From contig NZ_CP019728.1 in NCBI RefSeq assembly GCF_002005405.1, positions 682,001 to 746,000 on the forward strand: 64,000 nt of DNA, read 5' to 3'. Below are positions 48,120-57,944 of the stretch, in pieces. Position numbers and translations under genes: made by a program. The notes beneath the pieces were generated by a model that was not told where the DNA came from, did not search any database, and saw only the letters and a program-made list of their open reading frames with translations. Position 1 is the stretch's first letter. Each line of letters begins with the position of its first letter. The DNA is from Jeotgalibaca dankookensis. GTDB lineage: Bacteria > Bacillota > Bacilli > Lactobacillales > Aerococcaceae.

Positions 48120-49025
48120 GTGCAAAATGAAGTGAGAGAAAAATTAATTGATTGTTCGTTAATGAATGTTTTTAGTATTGATCAGATGTTAGCGATATTA
48201 GATACTCTAGTAGCAGAACCTGACTTATCTTTAGAAGATATTCTTTTAAGAAGAAAACTGATGTCTTCTCAAAAGGCTGCTCTTAAAAAAATGGATCAAA
48301 TTAGAGAACGGCTAAAAAAAGAAGCGATTACAACTTCCAGAGAGCAAACATTAAATGCTGGTATAAAAATTTGTACCATCCTTGATTCAGATTATCCTTT
48401 TGAATTGAAAGAGATTTATCAACCACCTGTTGTTATCTACTACCAAGGCGATTGGGATTTAACAAAAGGCCGGAAATTGGGAGTCGTAGGAAGTAGAACT
48501 GCTTCTGAATATGGAAGACTTGTATTAAGAAAAATGATACCTGAATTAGTATGCAAAGGCGTTACAACGATTAGCGGTCTAGCAAAAGGGATTGATCAAG
48601 AAGCTCATATTCAAACACTCAAAGCTGGGGGTAAGACTGTTTCCGTTATTGGGACAGGATTAAACTATTTTTATCCTTTAGAGAATAAAATCCTACAGGA
48701 AAAACTTACGAGAGAACAGCTTGTTTTAAGTGAATATCCCATCAATACCGGTCCACAACGCTATCATTTTCCTTTGAGAAATCGCATTATCGCAGGTCTG
48801 AGCCAAGGAACTTTAGTAGTTGAAGCGAAGGAGCGTTCGGGGAGTTTAATTACTGCGAACGTTGCTTTGCAAGAAAACCGCGAAGTTTTTGCAATACCAG
48901 GTAGTGTGTTAGAATCAAGTTATGCAGGTACAAATCAATTAATTCAAGCAGGAGCAAAACTCGTCACAAATGCCTCTGATATTTTTTCAGAAATGGCTTA
49001 TTTATGGAAAATGTCTGACTCGTAA
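48120..49025 (+). CDS. dprA: DNA processing protein DprA
   Basis: A 301-residue protein that binds incoming single-stranded DNA during transformation and loads RecA. The extended Rossmann fold (about 105-300) has GVVGSRTASEYG, TISGLAKGIDQEAH, VIGTGLNYFYP, RYHFPLRNRIIAGLS and EVFAIPGSV. A sterile-alpha-like N-terminal region precedes it. It starts with GTG after GGGGG and seven T. Competence gene by family, but dprA is widely kept in non-competent species. No ComX/SigH-type competence promoter is seen here. Confidence 0.93.
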   Translation: MQNEVREKLIDCSLMNVFSIDQMLAILDTLVAEPDLSLEDILLRRKLMSSQKAALKKMDQIRERLKKEAITTSREQTLNAGIKICTILDSDYPFELKEIYQPPVVIYYQGDWDLTKGRKLGVVGSRTASEYGRLVLRKMIPELVCKGVTTISGLAKGIDQEAHIQTLKAGGKTVSVIGTGLNYFYPLENKILQEKLTREQLVLSEYPINTGPQRYHFPLRNRIIAGLSQGTLVVEAKERSGSLITANVALQENREVFAIPGSVLESSYAGTNQLIQAGAKLVTNASDIFSEMAYLWKMSDS

Positions 49026-49046
49026 AATTTTAAAAAGAATAATTAT

Positions 49047-49076
49047 TTGACAAAGGTCTATTTGGTGGCATAAGAT
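49047..49076 (+). promoter_or_regulatory. Promoter of topA
   Basis: Perfect TTGACA, an 18-base spacer, TAAGAT; about 50 bases before the topA start. Confidence 0.8.
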
Positions 49077-49132
49077 GATTAACGATTTTAGATTCATCAA
49101 AAAGACAAGATCTAAATGGAAGGAGTTTTCCT

Positions 49133-51199
49133 TTGGCGTATAAATATTTGGTGATTGTTGAATCACCTACCAAAGCAAAAACAATTGAAAAATATCTCGG
49201 ACGTAATTACAAAGTAGTAGCAAGTAAAGGACATCTGCGTGACTTACCAAAAAGTAGAATGGCAATCGACTTTGAAAACGACTATGCACCTGATTATATT
49301 TCTATCAGAGGTAAAGGTCCAATCATAAAAGAGCTTAAAAAATATGCAAAAAAAGCTGAAAAAGTCTTTTTAGCTTCTGACCCGGATAGAGAAGGAGAAG
49401 CAATTGCTTGGCACTTAGCACACCTATTAGGATTAGAACCAAACGATAATATTCGTGTCGTTTACAATGAAGTAACTAAAGATGCCGTCAAGCAAGCAGT
49501 TAAAAATCCACGACCTGTTAATATGGATTTAGTGTCGGCCCAACAGGCACGACGGATCCTTGATCGAATCGTAGGTTACTCTATTTCCCCTATACTATGG
49601 AAGAAAGTGAAAAAGGGATTAAGTGCTGGGCGAGTTCAATCGGTGGCTTTGAAGCTGATTATTGACCGTGAAGAAGAAATTAAACATTTTGAGCCAGTAG
49701 AATCGTGGACCTTAGATGGTACTTTTCAAAAGGATAAACATGTTTTTAACGCTGCTTTCTATGGCCTAAATGAGAAAAAAAGATTGAAACTAAATAATGA
49801 ATCTGAAGCTCAAGAAGTATTAGCTAAATTAAAAGGCAATGAGTTTATGGTTTCAAATGTTGAAAAGAAAGAACAAAAAAGAAACCCATCTGCACCTTTT
49901 ACAACTTCAAGTTTACAACAAGATGCAGCGAACAAATTAAATTTTAGAACTCGTAAAACCATGATGGTTGCACAACAATTATACGAAGGTATTCCACTAG
50001 GTAAAGCTGGTACAGTCGGATTAATTACTTATATGCGTACGGACTCCACACGTATTGCGGAAAGTGCAGTAGCCGAAACGCACCAATTTGTTATTGATGA
50101 ATACGGTAAAGAGTTTGTTGCTAAAAAATCGAAGACAGTTAAACAAGCAGGTGGATCACAAGATGCCCACGAGGCGATTCGCCCATCAAGTGTCTTGCGA
50201 AAACCAACTGATATTGAAAGTTATTTAACTAAAGATCAATTTAAACTTTATCAACTTATCTGGTCTCGTTTTGTAGCAAGCCAAATGATGCCCGCCATTT
50301 TTGATACTATGCGTGTTAGTATTGTTAATCAAGATTTAGTGTTTCGTGCTAATGGATCAAAAGAAAAATTTGCCGGTTATCGAAAAGTTTATGAAGATAC
50401 GAAAACAAAGGACAACATATTACCAGATTTAGAAGTTGGTGATACGGTCTTTTCTAAAGACATCATTCCAAACCAACATTTCACGCAACCACCTGCCCGT
50501 TATTCTGAGGCAACTTTAATTAAATCGTTAGAAGAGAATGGTGTTGGTCGTCCTTCAACTTATTCCCCGACAATTGAGACGATTCAAAAACGTTATTATG
50601 TTAAGTTAAACGCAAAACGCTTTGAACCCACAGAATTAGGAACGATTATACACCAATTAGTGGATGCTTATTTCCCTAATATTGTTGATATTTCTTTTAC
50701 TGCTAATATGGAAAAAAAGCTGGATGAAATTGAGTTAGGTAAGTTAGAATGGGTAGAAGTGATTGATGAATTTTATAAACCATTTGAAGAGCATGTTGTT
50801 AAAGCAGAGTCTGAAATGGAAAAAATCGAAATAAAAGATGAACCAGCTGGGTTTGATTGTGAAGTCTGTGGAAGTCCAATGGTTATTAAAATAGGTAAAT
50901 ATGGTAAATTTTATGCATGTAGTAATTTCCCAGAATGCCGCAATACAAAAGCAATTGTTAAAAAAATTGGAGTAACGTGTCCAACATGTAAAAAAGGTGA
51001 AGTCATTGAGCGAAAATCGAAGAAAAACCGAATTTTTTACGGTTGTGATCGCTACCCAGAGTGTGAATTTGTATCATGGGACAAACCAGTTGCCCGTAAC
51101 TGCCCGAAATGTAATCACTATTTAGTTCAGAAAAAGGTACGTGGCGGACTGCAAGTAAAATGTAGTAATTGCGATTACGAAGAAGAAGTTCAAAAATAA
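49133..51199 (+). CDS. topA: DNA topoisomerase I
   Basis: A 688-residue type IA topoisomerase that relaxes negative supercoils. The TOPRIM domain (about 1-140) has [10 protein letters not shown] and [13 protein letters not shown]. The active-site tyrosine is Y300 in [11 protein letters not shown]. Three C-terminal zinc-ribbon motifs follow (CEVCGSP...; CPTCKKG...; CPKCNHY...). It starts with TTG, seven bases after AAGGAG. In Bacillus and most Lactobacillales trmFO follows topA; here it does not. Confidence 0.97.
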   Translation: MAYKYLVIVESPTKAKTIEKYLGRNYKVVASKGHLRDLPKSRMAIDFENDYAPDYISIRGKGPIIKELKKYAKKAEKVFLASDPDREGEAIAWHLAHLLGLEPNDNIRVVYNEVTKDAVKQAVKNPRPVNMDLVSAQQARRILDRIVGYSISPILWKKVKKGLSAGRVQSVALKLIIDREEEIKHFEPVESWTLDGTFQKDKHVFNAAFYGLNEKKRLKLNNESEAQEVLAKLKGNEFMVSNVEKKEQKRNPSAPFTTSSLQQDAANKLNFRTRKTMMVAQQLYEGIPLGKAGTVGLITYMRTDSTRIAESAVAETHQFVIDEYGKEFVAKKSKTVKQAGGSQDAHEAIRPSSVLRKPTDIESYLTKDQFKLYQLIWSRFVASQMMPAIFDTMRVSIVNQDLVFRANGSKEKFAGYRKVYEDTKTKDNILPDLEVGDTVFSKDIIPNQHFTQPPARYSEATLIKSLEENGVGRPSTYSPTIETIQKRYYVKLNAKRFEPTELGTIIHQLVDAYFPNIVDISFTANMEKKLDEIELGKLEWVEVIDEFYKPFEEHVVKAESEMEKIEIKDEPAGFDCEVCGSPMVIKIGKYGKFYACSNFPECRNTKAIVKKIGVTCPTCKKGEVIERKSKKNRIFYGCDRYPECEFVSWDKPVARNCPKCNHYLVQKKVRGGLQVKCSNCDYEEEVQK

Positions 51200-51213
51200 A
51201 TATAAAATCGAAG

Positions 51214-51236
51214 AGAAGCATCCTGCTTCTTTTTTT
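51214..51236 (+). terminator. Intrinsic terminator after topA
   Basis: AGAAGCA / TGCTTCT with TCC loop and a run of T. Confidence 0.82.
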
Positions 51237-51276
51237 GGTATCATGAAATATGTAAGCGATTATTTATAAAAGTGAA

Positions 51277-51305
51277 TTGAATTATTCTGTTTCCTATGAT
51301 AATTT
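51277..51305 (+). promoter_or_regulatory. Promoter of xerC-hslVU-codY
   Basis: TTGAAT, a 17-base spacer, TAATTT, 24 bases before the xerC start. No CodY box is seen. Confidence 0.55.
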
Positions 51306-51328
51306 AATTTCAGGGACGGAGGAGTAAA

Positions 51329-52243
51329 GTGTCTACTAATAATAATCAGTTGGAGACTTTTATACACCATCTAGCAATCGAAAGACGCTATTCAGAAGAA
51401 ACTGTAAAAGCTTACCTTCAAGATTTAAAAAAGTTTGAAACTTATTTGGCTTCTACCGGACAATCTAGTTTTACTGGTGTTCAATTAGCGGATATACGGC
51501 TTTTTCTCGGTTTTCTTGACGAAGAAGAAATGAGTCGTAATACGATTTCGCGTATCTTATCTAGTTTAAGAAGTTTTTATACATTTTTGATGCGAGAAGG
51601 TCATATGAATGAGAATCCAGTCTCAAGTATTAGTTTTAAAAATCGGTCATTACGTTTACCTAAACATGTCTATCAAGCCGAACTGATAAAAATATTTGAA
51701 GCTGCCAGTGGCACAGGACCTCTTGATTACCGTAATGTAGCATTATTAGAATTGCTATATGCTACGGGAATTCGAGCGAGTGAATGTAAAAACATTTTAC
51801 TCTCTCATATTGATTTTGATTTAGGTGTAATCCTTATTACAGGTAAAGGGAATAAAGAACGCTACGTTCCCTTTGGACAATTTGCTTTGAATGCAATAGA
51901 AATATACTTAGAAAAAAGTCGATCTCTATTAATGAATAAATTTAAGCAGAGCCATGACTATTTATTTATAAACCGGTTAGGCGAACCCATTACTGTAGGT
52001 GGTATTGAGTATATTCTTAAAAAAATCATGAAAGAGTCAGGTTTGACAGGAAACTTACATCCACATATGTTGCGTCATACCTTTGCAACGGATATGTTAA
52101 ACGAAGGAGCAGATTTGCGTACCGTTCAAGAATTACTCGGGCATGCAAGTTTATCATCGACACAAATTTATACGCATGTTACGAAAGATGCTTTACAGCG
52201 TAATTACAATGCCTATCATCCACGTGCTAAAAGGAAGAAATAA
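51329..52243 (+). CDS. xerC: Tyrosine recombinase XerC (CodV)
   Basis: A 304-residue site-specific recombinase that resolves chromosome dimers at dif. The SAM-like N-terminal domain covers about 6-95. The catalytic set is complete: R149 (TGIRASE), K173 (TGKGNKER), H246 and R249 (HPHMLRH), H272 (LGHASLS) and the nucleophile Y281 (TQIYTHV). It starts with GTG after GGAGGAG. Position before hslV-hslU-codY is the conserved codV-clpQ-clpY-codY order, which argues for the housekeeping XerC rather than a phage integrase. Confidence 0.94.
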   Translation: MSTNNNQLETFIHHLAIERRYSEETVKAYLQDLKKFETYLASTGQSSFTGVQLADIRLFLGFLDEEEMSRNTISRILSSLRSFYTFLMREGHMNENPVSSISFKNRSLRLPKHVYQAELIKIFEAASGTGPLDYRNVALLELLYATGIRASECKNILLSHIDFDLGVILITGKGNKERYVPFGQFALNAIEIYLEKSRSLLMNKFKQSHDYLFINRLGEPITVGGIEYILKKIMKESGLTGNLHPHMLRHTFATDMLNEGADLRTVQELLGHASLSSTQIYTHVTKDALQRNYNAYHPRAKRKK

Positions 52244-52245
52244 GG

Positions 52246-52251
52246 TATAAT
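52246..52251 (+). promoter_or_regulatory. Possible internal -10 before hslV
   Basis: A perfect TATAAT just after the xerC stop but without a recognisable -35. It could give hslVU-codY a separate start. Confidence 0.3.
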
Positions 52252-52282
52252 AAATAGAGTGACTATAAAGGAGATTTGAATA

Positions 52283-52810
52283 ATGACAACAATTTGTGCA
52301 ATTCAACATAATGGAAAATCAGCAATGGCGGGCGATGGCCAAGTGACAATGGGCGAATCTGTTATTATGAAGGGTTCAGCTAAAAAAATTCGTCGTATTT
52401 ATAATGATGAAATCATTGTAGGATTTGCTGGTGGTGTTGCAGATGCTTTTACTTTAAGTGATAAGTTCGAAGAAAAGCTCAAGCAATATAAAGGTAATCT
52501 AATGCGTGCTTCCATCGAGGTGGCTAGAGAATGGCGTGGCGATCGTGCTTTGCAAAAACTCGAAGCACTCTTAATCGTTATGGACAAAAATCAAATGTTT
52601 CTTGTATCCGGAACTGGAGAAGTCATTGAACCAGATGATGGGATTTTAACCATTGGATCAGGTGGTAATTTTGCTCTATCTGCTGCACGCGCTTTGAAAC
52701 GAAATGGTACCAATCTATCTGCAAAGGAAATGGCCTACCAAAGTTTAAAAATCGCATCAGAAATATGTGTCTATACAAATGATAATATTATAGTAGAAGA
52801 GTTCCAATAG
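52283..52810 (+). CDS. hslV: ATP-dependent protease subunit HslV (ClpQ)
   Basis: A 175-residue proteasome-like peptidase that forms double hexamers and is opened by HslU. After removal of the initiator Met the N terminus is [10 protein letters not shown], so the nucleophile is threonine, as in most bacteria and unlike the serine of Bacillus Clp[10 protein letters not shown] and [13 protein letters not shown] are conserved. AAGGAG site before ATG; hslU follows after 12 bases. Confidence 0.96.
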   Translation: MTTICAIQHNGKSAMAGDGQVTMGESVIMKGSAKKIRRIYNDEIIVGFAGGVADAFTLSDKFEEKLKQYKGNLMRASIEVAREWRGDRALQKLEALLIVMDKNQMFLVSGTGEVIEPDDGILTIGSGGNFALSAARALKRNGTNLSAKEMAYQSLKIASEICVYTNDNIIVEEFQ

Positions 52811-52822
52811 AAGGAGAGTTAA

Positions 52823-54232
52823 ATGATGAGTGAAAACATTAACCAAACACCACGTCAGGTGGTAGCAGAGCTTGATAAGTATATTATTGGACAAAACGAT
52901 GCGAAGAAGTCGGTTGCTGTTGCCTTACGCAATCGTTTTCGTCGGATGCAATTAACCGAAGAGATGCAAAAAGAAGTAACGCCAAAAAACATTTTAATGA
53001 TTGGCCCCACTGGTGTTGGTAAAACAGAAATTGCACGTCGACTTGCAAATCTCGTACACGCACCTTTTGTTAAAGTAGAAGCAACTAAATTTACAGAAGT
53101 TGGCTATGTCGGTCGAGACGTTGAGTCAATGGTGAGAGATCTCGTTGAAAATGCCATTTCTCTTGTTGAAAAAGAAAAACGTAGTGACGTTTATAGTAAA
53201 GCATACACGCAAGCTCTAGAAAGAATTGCAAAAGCACTTAAACCAGGTGTGAAGAAGAAAAAAAGTGCTAGTCCTAATAGTATTCAGAGTATGTTCCAAC
53301 AAATGGGCCTACCTGCTGATTTAGGACCTGAAGAGGAAGAAGTAGAAGAAGTATCAACTGAAGTAGCTTCGCAACGGCGTGAAATTGTAGAACAGCTACG
53401 TAAGGGGATTTTAGATAACCGCGAAGTGACTTTAAAAATTGAAGATAAAGCGACTAACCCACTTGGAGCTGCGGGCGGGAACGAACAAATGGTTATGTTA
53501 CAATCAGCACTTGAATCCATGACGCCAAAAAGAAAAACAAAGCGCACTCTGAAAGTGAAAGATGCCATAAAAATATTAACAGAAGAAGAAACAGATAAAT
53601 TAGTAGATAAAAATGACTTAGCAACTGCTGCTTTAAAACTAGCTGAAGAGGGCGGCATCATCTTTATCGATGAGATCGATAAAATCACTTCGAAATCTGA
53701 TCAAGGTGGTCAAGTTTCACGTGAAGGTGTACAACGGGATATTTTACCTATTGTTGAAGGGTCACAAGTTTCGACAAAATATGGAAATATTCAAACTGAC
53801 CATATTCTCTTCATCTCATCAGGAGCTTTCCATGTCTCAAAACCAAGTGATTTAATTCCTGAGCTGCAAGGCCGTTTTCCAATACGTGTTGAGTTGGACG
53901 ATTTAACCGAAGAAGACTTTGTACGTATTTTAACAGAACCAGATAATGCCTTGTTGACACAATATCGTGCGTTATTAGAAACAGAAGGTGTTGGCGTTAC
54001 CTTTACAAAAGAAGCAATCGCACGGATTGCAGCCATAGCTGCTCAGGTAAACGACGAAACCGATAATATTGGTGCACGTAGACTCCATACTATTCTTGAA
54101 AAGTTATTAGAAGACTTATTATTTGAATCACCAGATATGCCTGGACAACAGATTACAATTACCGAAAACTATGTGGATGAAAAACTCGCTCATATTGTAT
54201 CTGATCAAGACTTACGCCGCTACATATTATGA
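52823..54232 (+). CDS. hslU: ATP-dependent protease ATPase subunit HslU (ClpY)
   Basis: A 469-residue AAA+ unfoldase, partner of HslV. Walker A is GPTGVGKTEIA (about 60-70), the pore motif is GYVGRDVESM, the I domain lies at about 110-240 with low-complexity charged parts, and Walker B is IIFIDEIDKI. The C terminus DLRRYIL inserts into HslV. Two adjacent ATGs follow AAGGAG; either fits. Twelve bases separate it from hslV and from codY. Confidence 0.96.
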   Translation: MMSENINQTPRQVVAELDKYIIGQNDAKKSVAVALRNRFRRMQLTEEMQKEVTPKNILMIGPTGVGKTEIARRLANLVHAPFVKVEATKFTEVGYVGRDVESMVRDLVENAISLVEKEKRSDVYSKAYTQALERIAKALKPGVKKKKSASPNSIQSMFQQMGLPADLGPEEEEVEEVSTEVASQRREIVEQLRKGILDNREVTLKIEDKATNPLGAAGGNEQMVMLQSALESMTPKRKTKRTLKVKDAIKILTEEETDKLVDKNDLATAALKLAEEGGIIFIDEIDKITSKSDQGGQVSREGVQRDILPIVEGSQVSTKYGNIQTDHILFISSGAFHVSKPSDLIPELQGRFPIRVELDDLTEEDFVRILTEPDNALLTQYRALLETEGVGVTFTKEAIARIAAIAAQVNDETDNIGARRLHTILEKLLEDLLFESPDMPGQQITITENYVDEKLAHIVSDQDLRRYIL

Positions 54233-54244
54233 GGTTAGTAAAAT

Positions 54245-55054
54245 ATGGATGAGTTGTTAGAAAGACTAAGAAGTATCAATACGATGTTACAAAAAAAAGG
54301 CGGCTTTGTTAACGAGAATAATCTGATAGACCTTCCTTTTTTAGATATGATTGAAAAATTAGCAGAAATATTAGAAGCAAATGCTTATTTGATTGATGAT
54401 GAAGGAACGCTATTAGGATTTAGCGAAGTGATAGCAATCAATAATATCCGCGTTAAACAAATGCTTTATGAGAAGAAATTTCCACTTAATTATACAGAAG
54501 GTATCAATGCGATTACAGATACAAAAGCTAATATCGGCGTTGAATCGGATCTAACTGTATTCCCAATTGAAACACGAGATATTTTTATTTCTGGGTTAAC
54601 AACCGTTGTCCCCATATTTGCGGCTGGAAAACGTTATGCTAGTCTTATCTTTGCACGGTTAGATCGTTCTTTTGGTAGTGGAGATCTCATCTTAGCAGAG
54701 CACAGTGCTACTGTAATTGGCATGGAGGTCTTACATTTAAAAAATGTTGCAACAGAAATTGATAGTCGTGCCGAAGCGGCCGTTACGATAGCCTTGCAAT
54801 CACTCTCTTATAGCGAAACGGAAGCGATAACTGAAATATTTAAGCATATTGAAGGTTTAGAAACTCGAATTATTGCCTCAAAGATTTCTGCTAGCCAAGG
54901 AATTACACGATCAGTTATTGTGAATGCGTTAAGGAAACTAGAATCTGCAAGTATTATAGAATCAAAATCGCTTGGTATGAAGGGAACCTACATAAAGGTT
55001 CATTCCGAACTACTATTAAAAAAAGTTAAAACTAAACTGGAATTGAATGCTTAA
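54245..55054 (+). CDS. codY: GTP-sensing global repressor CodY
   Basis: A 269-residue regulator that represses amino-acid and peptide acquisition genes when GTP and branched-chain amino acids are plentiful. The N-terminal GAF domain (about 1-155) binds isoleucine and valine. The C-terminal winged helix-turn-helix has the CodY signature SASQGITRSVIVNALRKLES (about 214-233). It is about ten residues longer than Bacillus CodY at the C terminus. GAGGTTAG site before the ATG. A terminator shared with the convergent plsY follows. Confidence 0.96.
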   Translation: MDELLERLRSINTMLQKKGGFVNENNLIDLPFLDMIEKLAEILEANAYLIDDEGTLLGFSEVIAINNIRVKQMLYEKKFPLNYTEGINAITDTKANIGVESDLTVFPIETRDIFISGLTTVVPIFAAGKRYASLIFARLDRSFGSGDLILAEHSATVIGMEVLHLKNVATEIDSRAEAAVTIALQSLSYSETEAITEIFKHIEGLETRIIASKISASQGITRSVIVNALRKLESASIIESKSLGMKGTYIKVHSELLLKKVKTKLELNA

Positions 55055-55084
55055 AAAAAAGATGCCAACTGGCATCTTTTTTTA
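55053..55084. terminator. Bidirectional terminator between codY and plsY
   Basis: GATGCCA / TGGCATC flanked by runs of A and T on both sides; suits both convergent genes. Confidence 0.9.
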
Positions 55085-55098
55085 AGTCTTATAGTCTT

Positions 55099-55707
55099 TT
55101 ACTTTTGATTGTGGCGTTTATAATTACGTCCAAATGGGATCATGCTTTCAGTACCATTTCTAATACGTTGTATATTGGATCGATGACGAAAGATAATGTA
55201 ACTTGATAAAGCAAAAGTTACAAGAATAAGCCATAAATCTCCAAAAAACAAAGAAAGAATCATAGCACTTATACAAGCTGTAATGCTTGAAAAGCTAACC
55301 ATACTTGAAAAATAGAGATAAATAAGGAAACACGATATGGAAAGAATAAAAAATAGAGGGTTATAAGCTAATAACATTCCAGCACTTGTTGCTACAGCTT
55401 TTCCTCCTCTAAAACCCGCAAAAATAGGAATGGTATGGCCGATTGCAGCAAAAACGCCTGCTAGTAAGGGATGGATTTCAGCTCCTAATAAAGCGGGTAA
55501 GAGTGTTGCCAAAGACCCTTTTAAAATATCCATAATCAAAACGATGACACCGGCTTTGGTACCAAGAACTCGAAAAGTGTTGGTCGTCCCCATATTACCA
55601 CTACCATGCTCACGTATATCTATTTTATAAAATAGTTTTCCAATCCATACACCTGATGGGATGGAACCTAATAAGTATGCTAATATCACGACGATAGCTG
55701 AAATCAA
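55099..55707 (-). CDS. plsY: Glycerol-3-phosphate acyltransferase PlsY
   Basis: A 202-residue membrane enzyme that transfers an acyl group from acyl phosphate to glycerol 3-phosphate, the first step of phospholipid synthesis. Five to six membrane segments. Motif 1 is LGSIPSGVWIGK followed by GSGNMGTTNTFRVLG, motif 2 is FRGGKAVATSAG, and motif 3 lies near the C terminus. Start: GTG 55716 abuts AGGAG, whereas the TTG at 55707 is eight bases from it and is preferred. It diverges from parE across 203 bases, the usual arrangement in Firmicutes. Confidence 0.95.
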   Translation of the reverse strand: MISAIVVILAYLLGSIPSGVWIGKLFYKIDIREHGSGNMGTTNTFRVLGTKAGVIVLIMDILKGSLATLLPALLGAEIHPLLAGVFAAIGHTIPIFAGFRGGKAVATSAGMLLAYNPLFFILSISCFLIYLYFSSMVSFSSITACISAMILSLFFGDLWLILVTFALSSYIIFRHRSNIQRIRNGTESMIPFGRNYKRHNQK

Positions 55708-55838
55708 TACAATCACTCCTATAAATCAAATAAAACTTCTTAAAATAGTTTACCATTAAACACAAGCATTTCCTATTGATTATTTAGATAAAGAGTATCA
55801 TCCGGACCTTCTGAAAAATGTTAAATATTAAATTTATT

Positions 55839-55866
55839 TTGCAAAAAAAATAATTTCGAGTATTAT
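55839..55866 (+). promoter_or_regulatory. Promoter of parE-parC
   Basis: TTGCAA, a 16-base spacer, TATTAT, 44 bases before parE. The remaining plsY-parE intergenic bases show no clear plsY promoter. Confidence 0.6.
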
Positions 55867-55910
55867 GAGAGAATGGATGTTCGAATTCCGTACGATAAAG
55901 GGGTTTTACG

Positions 55911-57944
55911 ATGAAAGAAATAAAAGGAAATCAATACAATGATGCATCTATCCAAGTCCTGGAAGGATTAGACGCCGTTAGAAAAAGACCAGGTATGTAC
56001 ATTGGCTCAACTGACAGTAGAGGGCTTCATCACATGGTCTATGAGATAGTAGACAATGCGGTTGACGAGGCACTTTCTGGATTCGCTGATGAAATTAAAA
56101 TAACCATTCATAAAGATCAAAGCGTGACCGTTTCCGATAATGGTCGCGGAATGCCAACCGGTATGCACCAGAGTGGTGTCCCAACGATTCAAGTTATTTT
56201 TACAGTCTTACATGCAGGTGGAAAATTTGGACAAGAAGGTGGCTATAAAACGTCTGGTGGTCTCCATGGGGTAGGGGCTAGTGTGGTAAATGCACTCTCA
56301 GAATTTCTAGAAGTGAGCGTAGTCCGTGACAAAGTCCGGTACCAATTATCCTTTGAAAATGGTGGTAAACCAAAAGGAAAAATGAAAAAAACCACTAAGG
56401 TTAATCAACCAGATGGTTCATCGGTACACTTTTTACCAGACCCCCAAATATTCGGGAAATCACAATTAAATTATGATCTTTTAGTAGAGCGCATCCGTGA
56501 ATCTGCTTTTTTATTAAAAGGGCTTCGTATTTCTTTAACAGATGAGCGAACCAATAAAAGTGAAACCTTTCAATATCACGAAGGTATTAAAGAGTTTGTT
56601 GCTTACTTAAATGAAGAAAAAGATACATTAAGTCCTATTGCTGCTTTTACAGCCTCTATTGAAGATATCGAAGTAGATTTTTCCTTTCAATATAATGATG
56701 GCTACTCTGAAACCATTCTTTCTTTTGTTAATAATGTCCGAACAAAAGATGGGGGAACGCACGAAGTAGGTGCTAAAACCGGTATGACTAAGGCCTTTAA
56801 TGAGTATGCTAGAAAGGTAGGTCTTCTAAAAGAGAAGGAAAAAAACTTGGAAGGTAGCGATGTACGCGAAGGATTGACTGCTGTTTTATCTTTACGTATC
56901 CCAGAATCTATTCTGCAGTTTGAAGGTCAAACTAAAGAAAAACTCGGCACCACACAAGCGCGCTCCATTGTAGATAACTTGATCAACGAACGTTTAGGGA
57001 TTTATTTAATTGAAAACGGGGAAGTAGGTCAAATGCTTATTCGTAAGTCTTTGAAGGCTCGAGAAGCACGTAATGCAGCCCGTAAAGCTAGAGAACTGTC
57101 TCGTAACGGTAAAAAGCGTAAAGGTGAGTTACTACTATCTGGTAAGCTGACACCTGCCCAAAGTAAAAATGCTAAAAAAAATGAGTTGTATTTGGTAGAA
57201 GGAGACTCTGCTGGCGGGTCAGCCAAACAAGGACGAGATCGCAAGTTTCAAGCTATCCTACCATTGCGTGGAAAAGTTATTAATACAGAGCGAGCTAACA
57301 TGCAGGATATCTTAAAAAATGAGGAAATTAGCACTATTATTCACACAGTGGGTGCTGGGGTAGGTGCTGATTTTGATGTCAATGATAGTAACTATGACAA
57401 AATTATTATTATGACTGACGCGGATACAGATGGTGCGCACATCCAAACACTCTTATTAACGTTTTTCTACCGCTATATGAAACCTTTGCTTGAAGCCGGA
57501 AAAATATATTTAGCGCAACCACCTCTTTACAAAGTTTCCAAAGGTGTTGGGAAAAAAGAAGTCATTGAGTATGCATGGACTGAAAAAGAATTGGAAGTGG
57601 CCATTGATAAAATTGGTAAAGGTTACATTATACAGCGTTATAAAGGTTTAGGGGAAATGAATGCCGATCAATTATGGGAAACTACCATGGACCCAACAAC
57701 GCGAACTTTAATTCGTGTAGTGGTAGATGATAAAGCGCTATTAGAACGTCGTGTTACTACTTTAATGGGAAATAAAGTAGAGCCTAGACGAAAATGGATT
57801 GAGAAAAATGTTGAGTTTTCTTTAGAAGATGATAAGAGTATTTTAGAAGAAACCGATGTAAATGCAGATACCCAAATGAAAAAACATTTAGATGAAGAAA
57901 CTGAAGCAATGGAATTAGCAGAAAGTGAAAGAGGTGACGCATAA
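55911..57944 (+). CDS. parE: DNA topoisomerase IV subunit B (ParE)
   Basis: A 677-residue GHKL ATPase subunit of topoisomerase IV, which separates linked daughter chromosomes. ATP-binding motifs are [18 protein letters not shown] and [14 protein letters not shown]. The TOPRIM domain has [17 protein letters not shown] and the metal-binding [10 protein letters not shown]. ParE rather than GyrB is supported by its pairing with parC and position beside plsY. AAAGGGG site. Its stop overlaps the parC start by one base (TAATG). Confidence 0.95.
   Translation: MKEIKGNQYNDASIQVLEGLDAVRKRPGMYIGSTDSRGLHHMVYEIVDNAVDEALSGFADEIKITIHKDQSVTVSDNGRGMPTGMHQSGVPTIQVIFTVLHAGGKFGQEGGYKTSGGLHGVGASVVNALSEFLEVSVVRDKVRYQLSFENGGKPKGKMKKTTKVNQPDGSSVHFLPDPQIFGKSQLNYDLLVERIRESAFLLKGLRISLTDERTNKSETFQYHEGIKEFVAYLNEEKDTLSPIAAFTASIEDIEVDFSFQYNDGYSETILSFVNNVRTKDGGTHEVGAKTGMTKAFNEYARKVGLLKEKEKNLEGSDVREGLTAVLSLRIPESILQFEGQTKEKLGTTQARSIVDNLINERLGIYLIENGEVGQMLIRKSLKAREARNAARKARELSRNGKKRKGELLLSGKLTPAQSKNAKKNELYLVEGDSAGGSAKQGRDRKFQAILPLRGKVINTERANMQDILKNEEISTIIHTVGAGVGADFDVNDSNYDKIIIMTDADTDGAHIQTLLLTFFYRYMKPLLEAGKIYLAQPPLYKVSKGVGKKEVIEYAWTEKELEVAIDKIGKGYIIQRYKGLGEMNADQLWETTMDPTTRTLIRVVVDDKALLERRVTTLMGNKVEPRRKWIEKNVEFSLEDDKSILEETDVNADTQMKKHLDEETEAMELAESERGDA

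Noticed and set aside
51329-52243. Tyrosine recombinase as a phage or island integrase
   Set aside because: Position before hslV-hslU-codY and full XerC-type sequence and length identify the housekeeping enzyme.
53284-53688. Minus-strand 134-codon frame inside hslU
   Set aside because: Shadow of hslU; no ribosome-binding site, and the composition mirrors hslU codons.
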